Shown: in pieces, positions 56,259 through 63,765 of the stretch | How the letters are laid out: every line of letters begins with the position of its first letter | How positions within the stretch are numbered: the stretch's first letter is position 1 | DNA from: Cladopsammia gracilis | Taxonomy: Eukaryota > Cnidaria > Anthozoa > Scleractinia > Dendrophylliidae | NCBI GenBank assembly: GCA_022457155.1 | Contig: JAJGOT010000221.1 | Span: forward strand, 129,501-193,500 | Direction of reading: 5' to 3' | DNA: 64,000 bases | Notes under the pieces: model-generated | What the model was told of the DNA's origin: nothing | The model's input: only the letters and a program-made list of their open reading frames with translations | The model's database searches: none | Translations under genes and position numbers: made by a program

Positions 56259-56895
56259 AAGCATTGTTCCATAAACGGCCGTTTTTAATTATCATATTGT
56301 TTGACATCTGTTGATTTAGGTAATTTACAATCGCTCGTTGCGGGTCTTCAAGCGGCGTTGTAATGTCCAGGATTTTGTAGAGCACAAACGTATAAGAGAT
56401 TCTCGGAAGCCGAGCTTCTATAAGTTTGAAGATACGTTTCGTGTTATCAATTTGGTCGATAGTCAATCCAATCCTTTTGTTAATTCGTGTTAAAGCGTAC
56501 CCAAACGCATAACACCGTGCCGACTGCCTTTTTCTTGGTTTGTACAAAATGTTTTGATCTGTATATGCCGGAGTATAATCTTCTAGCACTTCCACACGAC
56601 CGCATTTTTTGCAATAAAGTTCACAAGAATCGCTTGATTGTAAAAATGGGCCGTCGCAAGAATAACAAGACAGAAATCTTCGGGCCCAACGTTCACGCTG
56701 CAAGGCGTTATAATGTTCTTGTAGATATTGTTTCCCCATCTCTGCCAACCCCATATCTTCGTAGATATGGCAAAGTTTTTCCGGCAGGCGCAAGCGGTGT
56801 ATTTCTTTCCTATAATCACCACCATATAGCGAGCGAAGGATGGCAAAATTGTGTTGTTTGTCAAGTTCATTGAGCCGTGCGGTGAAGTCAGTCAT
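56242..56895 (-). CDS. Zinc-ribbon protein, possible VLTF3-like late transcription factor, 217 aa
   Basis: Residues 77-98 form a Cys4 zinc ribbon (CYSC, then CELYCKKCG). It is followed by a basic stretch (KPRKRQSARCYAFGYAL) and helices containing ITTPLEDPQRAIVNYL. In poxvirus late transcription factor 3 relatives, found in giant viruses, virophages and Polinton-like viruses, an N-terminal zinc ribbon is followed by an all-helical domain of similar size; the likeness here is in layout, not in clear motifs. Expected role: activating late (structural) genes. Transcribed towards the exonuclease gene, overlapping it tail to tail. AATTGAAAAAA lies 18 nt upstream of the start, as in the other presumed early genes. 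Confidence 0.5.
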   Translation of the reverse strand: MTDFTARLNELDKQHNFAILRSLYGGDYRKEIHRLRLPEKLCHIYEDMGLAEMGKQYLQEHYNALQRERWARRFLSCYSCDGPFLQSSDSCELYCKKCGRVEVLEDYTPAYTDQNILYKPRKRQSARCYAFGYALTRINKRIGLTIDQIDNTKRIFKLIEARLPRISYTFVLYKILDITTPLEDPQRAIVNYLNQQMSNNMIIKNGRLWNNAFKDLE

Positions 56896-57098
56896 GCTTA
56901 AACATTATAATTGTTTTTTCAATTTGGCGATCTTGTGACTTCCGGTATTTATTATGTAAAGCCTATATTTAGAAAAATACAACTTTTCGGTTATATTTGC
57001 GCATGCGTAGTTCTTTATGAGTTACCACATGTGAAAGCACGGCAATTCGCTCCAATATAAAAGACCTGTTCGCACCATATATTATAGTAAGTCTGTAA
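56896..57098. promoter_or_regulatory. Upstream region of the zinc-ribbon gene
   Basis: Contains the minus-strand AATTGAAAAAA box and TATAAT close to the ATG. Further up is a TGCGCATGCG palindrome (56998-57007, NRF-1-like) and TATATTATAG before the GC-rich block. Confidence 0.4.
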
Positions 57099-57400
57099 TT
57101 CGGTATAGCTCAGGGAGGTGTGGCTGGCCCCCACTGAATCCTGCTTACGGCTAATGCGATGTCAGACCAGGGGTAGTGGGGTTGCTGCGTCAGTTAGTGA
57201 CCCCCTGGTGAACCAGCCCCGGCCCAGCTGATACAGGGGGGTGCTCGTACAGAGATCTCCTAGGAGAACTCGACCTCGCTCCCAGAGGCTAAATGGGAAA
57301 CGACAACTCCCTTGTCCGGAGTTAAGTCCTAGCCTAGGCTAGGCAAAAACGAAACAGCCACCAGAGCACCCCCTGACTAGGGTTTTGTCCCTTTTCGTTA
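57099..57400. other. GC-rich, strongly self-complementary block
   Basis: About 300 bp much richer in G+C than the surrounding element, with no open frame of note. A long-range pair (CAGGGGGGTGCT near 57234 with AGCACCCCCTG near 57364) encloses smaller hairpins: GAGATCTCCTAGGAGA, AACTCC...GGAGTT and CCTAGCCTAGG. It could be a structured non-coding RNA, a packaging or replication signal, or an inserted fragment such as the 5' part of a non-LTR retrotransposon. Confidence 0.55.
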
Positions 57401-57402
57401 TG

Positions 57403-57467
57403 TGTCACGCAATGTCACGCGTGACAGTCACGCACAATGTCACGTCATGTGTCACGCTTTGTCACGC
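57403..57467. repeat. TGTCACGC iteron array
   Basis: Copies start at 57403, 57413, 57426 (AGTCACGC), 57438 (TGTCACGT), 57450 and 57460, i.e. 10-13 bp apart, about one helical turn. An inverted copy overlaps the second, making the 14-bp palindrome TGTCACGCGTGACA (57413-57426). This arrangement suits cooperative protein binding at an origin or promoter. Confidence 0.8.
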
Positions 57468-57506
57468 AATTGCGTTCTTTTGTTAGATAAAGCGAGAAAC
57501 CCGAAT

Positions 57507-57704
57507 TTAGTCTTTCAAATCTGACTTGGACACAGCGGTAAGACGATTGAGTTTTTTTTTAATCTTTTCTTGTTCTTCCTTGCGGATTTCTTTTCTGATC
57601 TTGTCAAGATCTGGCGTTTGAGTTTGAGTTTGTTTGTTTTGTGAGGGGTTTTGCTTCACCAGAGCGTATTTCGTTCTTAAGTTCATAATAGCTCTCAACT
57701 TCAC
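57507..57704 (-). CDS. Overlapping ORF: possible frameshifted C-terminal extension of the membrane protein, 65 aa
   Basis: Overlaps the last 101 bp of the hydrophobic coiled-coil gene in another frame. It encodes a Gln/Thr linker (KQNPSQNKQTQTQT) and a highly charged helix (KIRKEIRKEEQEKIKKKLN). The helix continues the coiled-coil character of the upstream gene better than that gene's own short tail (TKQTNSNSNARS). So the two frames may be joined by ribosomal frameshifting, or a recent indel split one gene. It may also be an independent small protein. Confidence 0.4.
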   Translation of the reverse strand: MKLRAIMNLRTKYALVKQNPSQNKQTQTQTPDLDKIRKEIRKEEQEKIKKKLNRLTAVSKSDLKD

Positions 57705-58188
57705 GGAGGATTATTTTGAATTCTGAATCGCTGATACGCTTGTCAGTTAGAGCTTTTGAAACCAGCTCAAAGACAGAGTTTCGTTTTGCAAGGGCGAGTG
57801 TGTATATTTTCTCGTGTTTAGTAATTTTTCTCTGAAGTCGCCTACTAAACAAAGTGATGCCGGCTGCTGAAAAACCTGTAATAGCTGCCACGCCGGCAAT
57901 AACCGGGCTGGCTATGAGCCCGGCTCCTGTCAGGGCTGTGGCGATTGTGGCTGTAGACAAGCCTGTAGAAATGAAACCAAAACTTACTGCGGTTCCGTGA
58001 ACAATGGTGTGTGCTCGCTTGTATTTCTTCGCAACTTGTCTGTAATGATTAGCCTCCGACTCAAGCTCCTTTTGCAAGTCAGAGATTTTTTTGAGTCTGA
58101 AGCCTTCACCGTTGGATAAGTCTGGGTAAAGCGATGGAGTTTCGCTGTATTCAGGAGCTGATGGCAACACGTTAGCCGAGCTCATCAT
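57604..58188 (-). CDS. Membrane-hairpin plus coiled-coil protein, 194 aa, unknown function
   Basis: Residues 1-30 are Pro/Tyr/Ser-rich; 31-60 form a charged helix (LKKISDLQKELESEANHYRQ). Residues about 62-115 are two hydrophobic, Gly/Ala-rich segments with a short turn (GAGLIASPVIAG), a membrane hairpin. Residues 118-180 are again helical and charged (LQRKITKHEKIYTLALAKRN). This layout suggests a virion or host-membrane protein; I recognise no named family. Lies 23 bp downstream of the penton-like gene on the same strand, with TATATATA in the gap just before its start. Confidence 0.7.
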   Translation of the reverse strand: MMSSANVLPSAPEYSETPSLYPDLSNGEGFRLKKISDLQKELESEANHYRQVAKKYKRAHTIVHGTAVSFGFISTGLSTATIATALTGAGLIASPVIAGVAAITGFSAAGITLFSRRLQRKITKHEKIYTLALAKRNSVFELVSKALTDKRISDSEFKIILREVESYYELKNEIRSGEAKPLTKQTNSNSNARS

Positions 58189-58211
58189 CAGGGGTATATA
58201 TAATATATTTT
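58189..58211 (-). promoter_or_regulatory. TATATA box before the membrane-hairpin gene
   Basis: On the minus strand AATATATTATATATACCCC ends 2 nt before the ATG. Confidence 0.6.
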
Positions 58212-58877
58212 TTAATTGATCTCAAGTTCAAATTCAAGCGGCATGTTGTTGAAGTCAAAAAGATCATTGTGTTCATCCCTTACAGACAGTGTTATGCTGT
58301 TTACATAATCACCAGACGAGACGTCACGCAAGATGTTCTGCTGTGTTGATTCATAGAAAACTCTCTCATAGGCCTTTCCACGAAGAGCAAATTTAGCCAA
58401 AACTGTAGAAGGCTTACCATTGAGTAGGTTCTGTTCTTTATCAACCAGATCGCAGTGGATAAAGTAAGTGCTTGGTGATGTTAATCCTTTGACGAATGTT
58501 ATAAAGAGCAATTTAGGACTTATACCAAGCAATTTAGACAGATCGCGGTCAAGCTTCACCTCCGCAGAATAAAGTTTGGAAATTGTCATCTGACCAACTG
58601 GAGTATTTGTTTCGGTTGTTAATTTAAAGTTACCTTCGAAGGCTTCTTCAAATTCTTTTGCCAATCTATCCATAGTGTAATGCCCTTCAAGTATTCTTCT
58701 GGTAGTCTTGTGCTCATTAGGGTTGGTAGTTAATGTAATCTCACCTCTTTGTTTTAGATTAAACCACGAATTATAAATCGTGGTGGATAAGAGCCGGATG
58801 TAGCTCGGTTTCTGAAGCGGGTGGTCGAAGTAGATGGTGTGAGGGTTCGAAGGTGCGACGATTGTTAACACAACCAT
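58212..58877 (-). CDS. Penton-like minor capsid protein candidate, 221 aa
   Basis: Predominantly beta-type sequence of the size of single-jelly-roll penton proteins in Polintons and adintoviruses. The N-terminal IYFDHPLQKPSYIRLLS and the C-terminal SITLSVRDEHNDLFDFNN continuing to PLEFELEIN resemble the recurrent penton-like pattern LRDE.G...DF....v.F.LEI; this is pattern recognition, not a search. Such proteins form the pentameric vertices of icosahedral capsids. Divergent to the 609-aa gene with only 46 bp between start codons, full of TATATA, so both are probably co-expressed late genes. Confidence 0.6.
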   Translation of the reverse strand: MVVLTIVAPSNPHTIYFDHPLQKPSYIRLLSTTIYNSWFNLKQRGEITLTTNPNEHKTTRRILEGHYTMDRLAKEFEEAFEGNFKLTTETNTPVGQMTISKLYSAEVKLDRDLSKLLGISPKLLFITFVKGLTSPSTYFIHCDLVDKEQNLLNGKPSTVLAKFALRGKAYERVFYESTQQNILRDVSSGDYVNSITLSVRDEHNDLFDFNNMPLEFELEIN

Positions 58878-58923
58878 ATTGTGTATATAAATATATATTT
58901 AAATTTAAAATATATATTCAATC
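58878..58923. promoter_or_regulatory. Bidirectional AT-rich late promoter candidate
   Basis: 46 bp between two divergent ATGs. On the minus strand TATATAC ends 5 nt before the start. On the plus strand TATATATTC ends 4 nt before the start. Leaders would be extremely short. Confidence 0.6.
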
Positions 58924-60753
58924 ATGTTTGGCAGACGCGGTTCAAATCTCGGTCTGAACATTGGCGGTCACGATTACGGACCCACACCGCCGTTTTTTCC
59001 TCGTCCCCAAAATCCCCTTTATCCAGAACAAAGGTATATTAGAAAAAAACAGCCAACACCACCCACAGGAAATCCGCAACTTGCTTGGCTTAGTTCTCCG
59101 GAGGCTGAAAAACTTTCTACAGCTGCCAAGGCTAAGGCTATCTCAGACTTCAAAAGGCGTTTCCCGCACGCTGATATGTCAAGATTTAAAACAGAAGTTT
59201 CTTTCGACGAAAAGCACAAAGCCTCAGCAGTAGTTCTTTTCTCAGAGGGGCATGGCTCCTGGGCTATGCCTTCAGACATACCGCACAAGAATTGGACACA
59301 AGCCCTGAAAGACGCCCTTGGCTTAGAGTATATTGGCGGTTTCCCTTATCAGTTAACGTTAAACCGAAACACACAAAAGCCAATCCCTGCTGTTGAATTC
59401 GCCACCTCAATCGATAAAGACATGATGATTGGCTCTGTCTTGAACGATGAAGCGCAAAAGATCTATGTCACGCCAACTGATTATTTCACAACGAAATACA
59501 GAAACATTTTCAGAGACACACAGATTTCGTTCACAACCGCGAAATATGGGAGAAAGTGGCTCGGCGGGCCGCATATGAGTTTCTGGCCACAACAACTAAA
59601 CTTTGCTCTGTGGTGTGCAACAACCGGCTGTGGGATCTCGCGTGACCTTCTGTTTGATAAGAACTCGACTCTCTCCCTAACCCCGCAGCTCCGATCATTT
59701 TACAGGTTTCACGTCTATTTCACAACAAGACGAATACTCTACAAGCTGGGTGGGGAACAGAGCGTGAGTGCTTTGCCAGACGACCCCACATTCAACCAGA
59801 AAGACAACAAGTTCAACATCGACGCATACAAGAGGATTTGCCAAGAGTTCGGTGTCGACCCCAATGCTGACTTCCGTTTCACATACGGCAAAAATCACGG
59901 GCTTGGCAATGTGTACATTTGGGTCGCATATGATGGGCCCAGTTCTACTGATTACAACTATCCTGATCCCGATCTAGCCCTGTTTGATGACGAGCGCGTC
60001 ACAGACAGAAAACACCCAAACTATCGAGCAAACGGCATATACTTCGTTCGTAACGACCAGGGCGCTGTTAGTCAGTTCGAGCACTTTGTGCCGAATTATG
60101 CACAAGGGCTAACACAGCCAGGGCTCGCGCGTATGAATCAGTCAATCGAGGCCTTTGTGTACTGCATCCTGGGTGCACAAGCAAACACTCGCAGCAGCAT
60201 CATTGGAAGAGGAGGCCGGGCGTTCGAAACGCAGAGAGTATTCCTCACCCATCTAGAGGAGGCAATAATACTGAACGACATCGCAACAAGCGTACAGCGA
60301 TATCAACTTGCCATCCAAGCAACGAAAGTGCGCTTAGACTTTGCGACAGCGCCCGGAAGTTGGCTCATGCCATCACGCATGATTATCAACACAGAGAGCG
60401 TGGTTGGGTACAACAACAATCTCAAGGAGGCAACGCAAGGTATGAAGCTGGGTGTGAACAACGATGTTAACCTGGGTACAAAAAAAGCCTCCCTTCGCCA
60501 CATGGATGGGGGACCAACAAAAATAAACCCACCAAACAGTCATCCATCAAACCCGATACCTAAACAGGCCACACAGGCACAGGGCCTCGCACCAAAAGAC
60601 CCCAAACCAGCCCCCACTCCACAACCCACTCCACAGCCCACTCCACAACCCACACCACAGCCCGACTCACAGCCCGACTCACATCACGTAAACAAGGCAC
60701 TCATTGGTGTGGGTGCGATTGCTTTAGCAGGCGTTATCGTTTGGTTTAGATAA
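58924..60753 (+). CDS. Tail-anchored proline-rich virion protein candidate, 609 aa
   Basis: N-terminal Gly/Pro/Arg-rich segment (MFGRRGSNLG, then PTPPFFPRPQNPLYP). Residues 70-133 form a domain (FKRRFPHADMSRFKTEV ... GSWAMPSDIP ... LKDALG) shared with the 248-aa protein on the other strand. A large globular middle (about 135-480) is rich in aromatic residues (GPHMSFWPQQLNFALWC). Residues 555-585 are a PQPTPQPT repeat linker, and 588-608 a single hydrophobic helix (ALIGVGAIALAGVIVWF). The C-terminal anchor after a stalk-like linker suggests a membrane-attached structural or attachment protein. I recognise no named family. The frame is intact and divergent from the penton-like gene. Confidence 0.65.
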   Translation: MFGRRGSNLGLNIGGHDYGPTPPFFPRPQNPLYPEQRYIRKKQPTPPTGNPQLAWLSSPEAEKLSTAAKAKAISDFKRRFPHADMSRFKTEVSFDEKHKASAVVLFSEGHGSWAMPSDIPHKNWTQALKDALGLEYIGGFPYQLTLNRNTQKPIPAVEFATSIDKDMMIGSVLNDEAQKIYVTPTDYFTTKYRNIFRDTQISFTTAKYGRKWLGGPHMSFWPQQLNFALWCATTGCGISRDLLFDKNSTLSLTPQLRSFYRFHVYFTTRRILYKLGGEQSVSALPDDPTFNQKDNKFNIDAYKRICQEFGVDPNADFRFTYGKNHGLGNVYIWVAYDGPSSTDYNYPDPDLALFDDERVTDRKHPNYRANGIYFVRNDQGAVSQFEHFVPNYAQGLTQPGLARMNQSIEAFVYCILGAQANTRSSIIGRGGRAFETQRVFLTHLEEAIILNDIATSVQRYQLAIQATKVRLDFATAPGSWLMPSRMIINTESVVGYNNNLKEATQGMKLGVNNDVNLGTKKASLRHMDGGPTKINPPNSHPSNPIPKQATQAQGLAPKDPKPAPTPQPTPQPTPQPTPQPDSQPDSHHVNKALIGVGAIALAGVIVWFR

Positions 60754-60757
60754 GTGT

Positions 60758-61543
60758 TCAAGACTTCGCACGCTTGGTGACCCTTTCAACAAGGAAGGCC
60801 ACCACGGCAAGGATGAGCAGCCAGGCGTGTTCACCCAGAAAGGAGATGACCGACCCAGCAGCTTTGAAGATAAAACTCACAATTGAGCCAATCAAGCCAG
60901 GCAGGGCGTTGGCTGCCTTTTTGCCAAGCTCTTTAAGTCCATTTCCAATAGCCTTGGTGGCTTTTGCCAGGCCATTCAAGGTGGCGAGTACCACAGCGCT
61001 GATGGTGATGCCAGCTGCCAGAACAATCGCTTGCAGGGTCCATCCGTATTTCTTGAAGATTTCCCTGACCCGCTCTCTCAAAGACATGCCCCTTTCACGC
61101 ACCTCAATTTCTGTGTTGACCCAGGCTTTCTCTTCGACACGTTCAGCAACCCGGGCTTCCGCGGCTTCTCTTTCAGAGGGAGAAGTGTTCTCATCCTCTA
61201 TGATGCGCTTGTCTTCAGCGTCCAGCCGTTCAAGCTCTTCTTTATGCTGTTTCAGTTCGTCCAGTGTTTTCACAGCGTCCTGTTTTCCTCTAAGCTCCTC
61301 TCGGCGTCTTTCTAACCCCCTATTGTCAAGCATGCGTTTGTCGATGTCTTTTTGTAGTTTGTGTTTTTGTTGAGCGGCTTTTTGCGCATTGTCCAGTTGT
61401 TTTCGTTTAGCTTGATGCTCAGCTTCAACAGCTCTCTTTTCATTTTTTAGTCTTTGTATTGCCTCCTTATCCAGCGGCCCATGTGCATCTTCCAGTTCCT
61501 GAATCTGGTCAGCAATATCTTTTGCTTCTATTTTTGAGGGCAT
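60758..61543 (-). CDS. Coiled-coil protein with C-terminal membrane segments, ~261 aa
   Basis: Start chosen at the Met at 61543 (MPSKIEAKDIADQIQE); the frame is open to 61657, but there it overlaps the upstream gene's coil. The first ~160 residues are a long charged coiled coil (EAEHQAKRKQLDNAQKAAQQ, EERLDAEDKR-type). Then come hydrophobic segments around LQAIVLAAGITISAVVLATL, LPGLIGSIVSFIFKAAGSVI and AWLLILAVVAFLV, and a basic tail (VTKRAKS). Probably an internal-membrane or membrane-remodelling virion protein. It converges with the 609-aa gene (4 bp between stops). It has no TATATA box of its own and overlaps the 248-aa gene by 35 bp, so it is likely expressed from that gene's transcript. 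Confidence 0.65.
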   Translation of the reverse strand: MPSKIEAKDIADQIQELEDAHGPLDKEAIQRLKNEKRAVEAEHQAKRKQLDNAQKAAQQKHKLQKDIDKRMLDNRGLERRREELRGKQDAVKTLDELKQHKEELERLDAEDKRIIEDENTSPSEREAAEARVAERVEEKAWVNTEIEVRERGMSLRERVREIFKKYGWTLQAIVLAAGITISAVVLATLNGLAKATKAIGNGLKELGKKAANALPGLIGSIVSFIFKAAGSVISFLGEHAWLLILAVVAFLVERVTKRAKS

Positions 61544-62255
61544 CCATGTTGCGGCGAAGTTTTTGTACACCCGCAGCCATTTGTTCCATTTGTTGTAATT
61601 TATTTCGATCTGCTTCCACTTCTTTTCGATTTGCTTCAAATGCAGCATTTGTCTCATTGAACTCTTCAGTCAAAGACTTTCCGAGAGCAGCTTTGATCTC
61701 TTTGGGAAGAGAAGCGTTGAAAGTCTTTTCGGAATCCCCACGGCTTCTTGTGTAAAGAGGATACCATTTGTCTCTGGTATGATATTTCACCTCGATGATG
61801 GCTCCACCTGATTTTGGTTTCGGCTCGTACCGAAAATTAAGTTGACTTCTGTCTGCGCTGGGAAACTCTTTCTGAACCTCCTCAAAGGCCATAACTTTCT
61901 TTGTTAACAATCGCCGGCCTTGAGTATCCCCTGTAATGAAAGAGGTTTCTTCAGTGTGGGAGCCTTGTTGTTCTGGGGGCAACCTTGTTCTTGGGATCAT
62001 AGGCACTTGTTCGCCATATGGTGTGGAAGCAGCCCCTGGTTCAAAAGGTTGCGTGGTGCCACCTGGTTTAAAGGATTGCGAGGTGTCGGTGTCGGTGTCT
62101 TTTAAGGACTGTGCCCACTGATTGTAGTCTTCTTCTGTCAGAGGAGGATATGGATCCAATGGGTTGTCACCGCCATCATCGTCATCTCCTGTGTCTGGGA
62201 TGAGAGGGTCTGTGTCATTTGCCTCGTCAGGTATATCATATCCGCCTTCTGCCAT
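61509..62255 (-). CDS. Acidic/Pro-rich protein with shared FP-AD-S domain and C-terminal coil, 248 aa
   Basis: Start chosen at 62255 (MAEGGYDIP), just after TATATA on the minus strand; the frame is open further upstream to 62309. Residues 1-60 are strongly acidic (DTGDDDDGGDNP), 60-110 Gly/Pro/Thr-rich. Residues 120-192 (FEEVQKEFPSADRSQL ... KWYPLYT ... LPKEIKAALG) resemble residues 70-133 of the 609-aa protein. Residues 195-248 are a coiled coil. Function unknown; the shared module suggests both bind the same partner in the virion. Divergent to the capsid gene with 42 bp between starts. Confidence 0.65.
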   Translation of the reverse strand: MAEGGYDIPDEANDTDPLIPDTGDDDDGGDNPLDPYPPLTEEDYNQWAQSLKDTDTDTSQSFKPGGTTQPFEPGAASTPYGEQVPMIPRTRLPPEQQGSHTEETSFITGDTQGRRLLTKKVMAFEEVQKEFPSADRSQLNFRYEPKPKSGGAIIEVKYHTRDKWYPLYTRSRGDSEKTFNASLPKEIKAALGKSLTEEFNETNAAFEANRKEVEADRNKLQQMEQMAAGVQKLRRNMDALKNRSKRYC

Positions 62256-62297
62256 GTTGATATATAAAATAAGTTTTGAAAAACACAAATATATACC
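62256..62297. promoter_or_regulatory. Bidirectional late promoter candidate (248-aa gene / capsid gene)
   Basis: Plus strand AAATATATACC directly precedes the capsid ATG. Minus strand TTTTATATATCAAC directly precedes the other ATG. Confidence 0.65.
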
Positions 62298-63542
62298 ATG
62301 GCTGTGCAACCGAATCTACTTCCATCTCACAGTGAAAAGACAGTGGGTGCCATGAAGGCAGAGCGAACCGTTAAGCGTATCACATTCAACCCTTCTGAGG
62401 CCAATCCCGGCGAGACACTGTACGTCTCGGTGCCCAAGCTGGGCGAGCATGATGTCCTTGTGTCTGGCTCGCTTGCACTTGTGTTTAACATCAACCTAGC
62501 CGGGGGCCACGCTAACAACTTTCTCGTGCAAAATGTTTCTAGGGCCCTGGTGGACAGGCTCGTTGTAAAGTTTGGTGCCACCACCGTCGAGGACACAGTT
62601 GGGTACGACATCTATAAGATCTTCGAAGACCTTTTCAAATCAACCGATGAGCGGGACAACATGCTTATGGAGGGCATCCAGAGTGTGGATTTGTGTAAGA
62701 TCCGCTCTGTTGCTGGCGACAAGAAGACTTCCGGCGTGGATGCAGAGAACAAACTGGAGACAATATACAAGAATAAGTATCGCATCAAACTGGATCACCA
62801 AATCTTAACTGATCACGGAATCATGTACCCTCAGGCCCTATACAGTGATCTGGTCTTCGAACTAACCCTAGCCCCCGCAAGCCAAGTTGTCCGAGGCTCA
62901 GACACAAGCAAGCTCGTGTACAAGTTGGAAAACATCCAGCTGGAGTACGAGACGATCAGAAGTAAGGAACTGGCCGACGAAGCAACAAGCACTTATACTA
63001 GCGGCAAGGGGTTCGCCTATGACTTCGTAATGCGAGATCGGGTGCATCCCTTCTCAAAAAGCGGGGACACTCGGATGAATCTTCGGGTTAACCCACAGCG
63101 CAGGTCTCTCAAGGGCATCCTCTTGCTGTTCATCAACCCCTATGCTGCGGGTGCAAGGGATTCTGAGAATTATTTCAATCCAGACATCACCAAAGTTAAG
63201 GTAACCGTAAATGGAGTTCCAAACAGGGTCTACAACGAGGGTATCTCCGGCACTGACATGTGGGGTGAAATCTCCCGACACTTTCATACGCGCGGCAGGC
63301 CCAACATGAACCTGACCAAATATCTCACAGGCAACAAGTTTGGTCTCTGGATTGACCTGCGGTCCATGGCTGACCCAGCTCTGCACGGCAACGGCCAACG
63401 GCTCGTCAACACACAGGATGGTGTGCAACTCGAGATTGAACGAAACGGCACAGGCTCGGGAAATGCAAACTGCCACATCTTCACCATCTCAGACTCACAG
63501 TTGAACATCATTAGCAGGCAGCTGGAATCTGTACAGTATTAA
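62298..63542 (+). CDS. Major capsid protein candidate (double jelly roll type), 414 aa
   Basis: The product would be the hexon-like subunit of an icosahedral capsid. Support is partly contextual: long beta-rich sequence of suitable size, directly upstream of the packaging ATPase, next to a penton-like gene. Visible pattern: two similarly sized halves, the first with ETLYVSVPKLGEHDVLV, ALVDRLVVKFG and YDIYKIFEDLF, the second with LVYKLENIQLEYETI, RRSLKGILLLFINPY and KVKVTVNGVPNRVYN. Double-jelly-roll capsid proteins of adintoviruses and Polintons show the same alternation, including an LEY-type strand in the middle. The frame is intact; start has a Kozak-like ACCATGG after TATATA. Fold assignment is inference. 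Confidence 0.65.
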   Translation: MAVQPNLLPSHSEKTVGAMKAERTVKRITFNPSEANPGETLYVSVPKLGEHDVLVSGSLALVFNINLAGGHANNFLVQNVSRALVDRLVVKFGATTVEDTVGYDIYKIFEDLFKSTDERDNMLMEGIQSVDLCKIRSVAGDKKTSGVDAENKLETIYKNKYRIKLDHQILTDHGIMYPQALYSDLVFELTLAPASQVVRGSDTSKLVYKLENIQLEYETIRSKELADEATSTYTSGKGFAYDFVMRDRVHPFSKSGDTRMNLRVNPQRRSLKGILLLFINPYAAGARDSENYFNPDITKVKVTVNGVPNRVYNEGISGTDMWGEISRHFHTRGRPNMNLTKYLTGNKFGLWIDLRSMADPALHGNGQRLVNTQDGVQLEIERNGTGSGNANCHIFTISDSQLNIISRQLESVQY

Positions 63543-63558
63543 AATACATATATATACC
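63543..63558 (+). promoter_or_regulatory. TATATACC box before the 68-aa ORF and ATPase
   Basis: CATATATATACC directly precedes ATGGCC, the same arrangement as at the capsid gene. Confidence 0.6.
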
Positions 63559-63765
63559 ATGGCCACAAGCAAGATCAACTTCTATGATAAGCCGGCTCCC
63601 CTGCCATCCACCGGACCATTGTCATACAATGAAATAGAAAAACTTCTGGCAAAGGCGCCCTCTCCACCTACACATGAACCAATTGTTTGCAAACAAACTA
63701 ATATAGGCGTTGGCTATGGACCCAAGAAAGTTGCCATTCAATGCACTAATCGTGGGCCCCACTAA
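63559..63765 (+). CDS. Small Pro-rich protein upstream of the ATPase, 68 aa
   Basis: Starts 17 bp after the capsid gene behind its own TATATACC box. Contains YDKPAPLPSTGPLSYNEIEK, then APSPPTHEP; no family recognised. Its last 50 bp overlap the ATPase start in another frame. It may be a small virion protein, or the N-terminus of the ATPase separated by a frameshift, since homologous ATPases often carry a short leader before the Walker A strand. Confidence 0.5.
   Translation: MATSKINFYDKPAPLPSTGPLSYNEIEKLLAKAPSPPTHEPIVCKQTNIGVGYGPKKVAIQCTNRGPH

Noticed and set aside
60774..61373. 199-aa plus-strand frame rich in Ser/Arg
   Set aside because: Antisense shadow of the coiled-coil gene 60758-61543; no independent signal.
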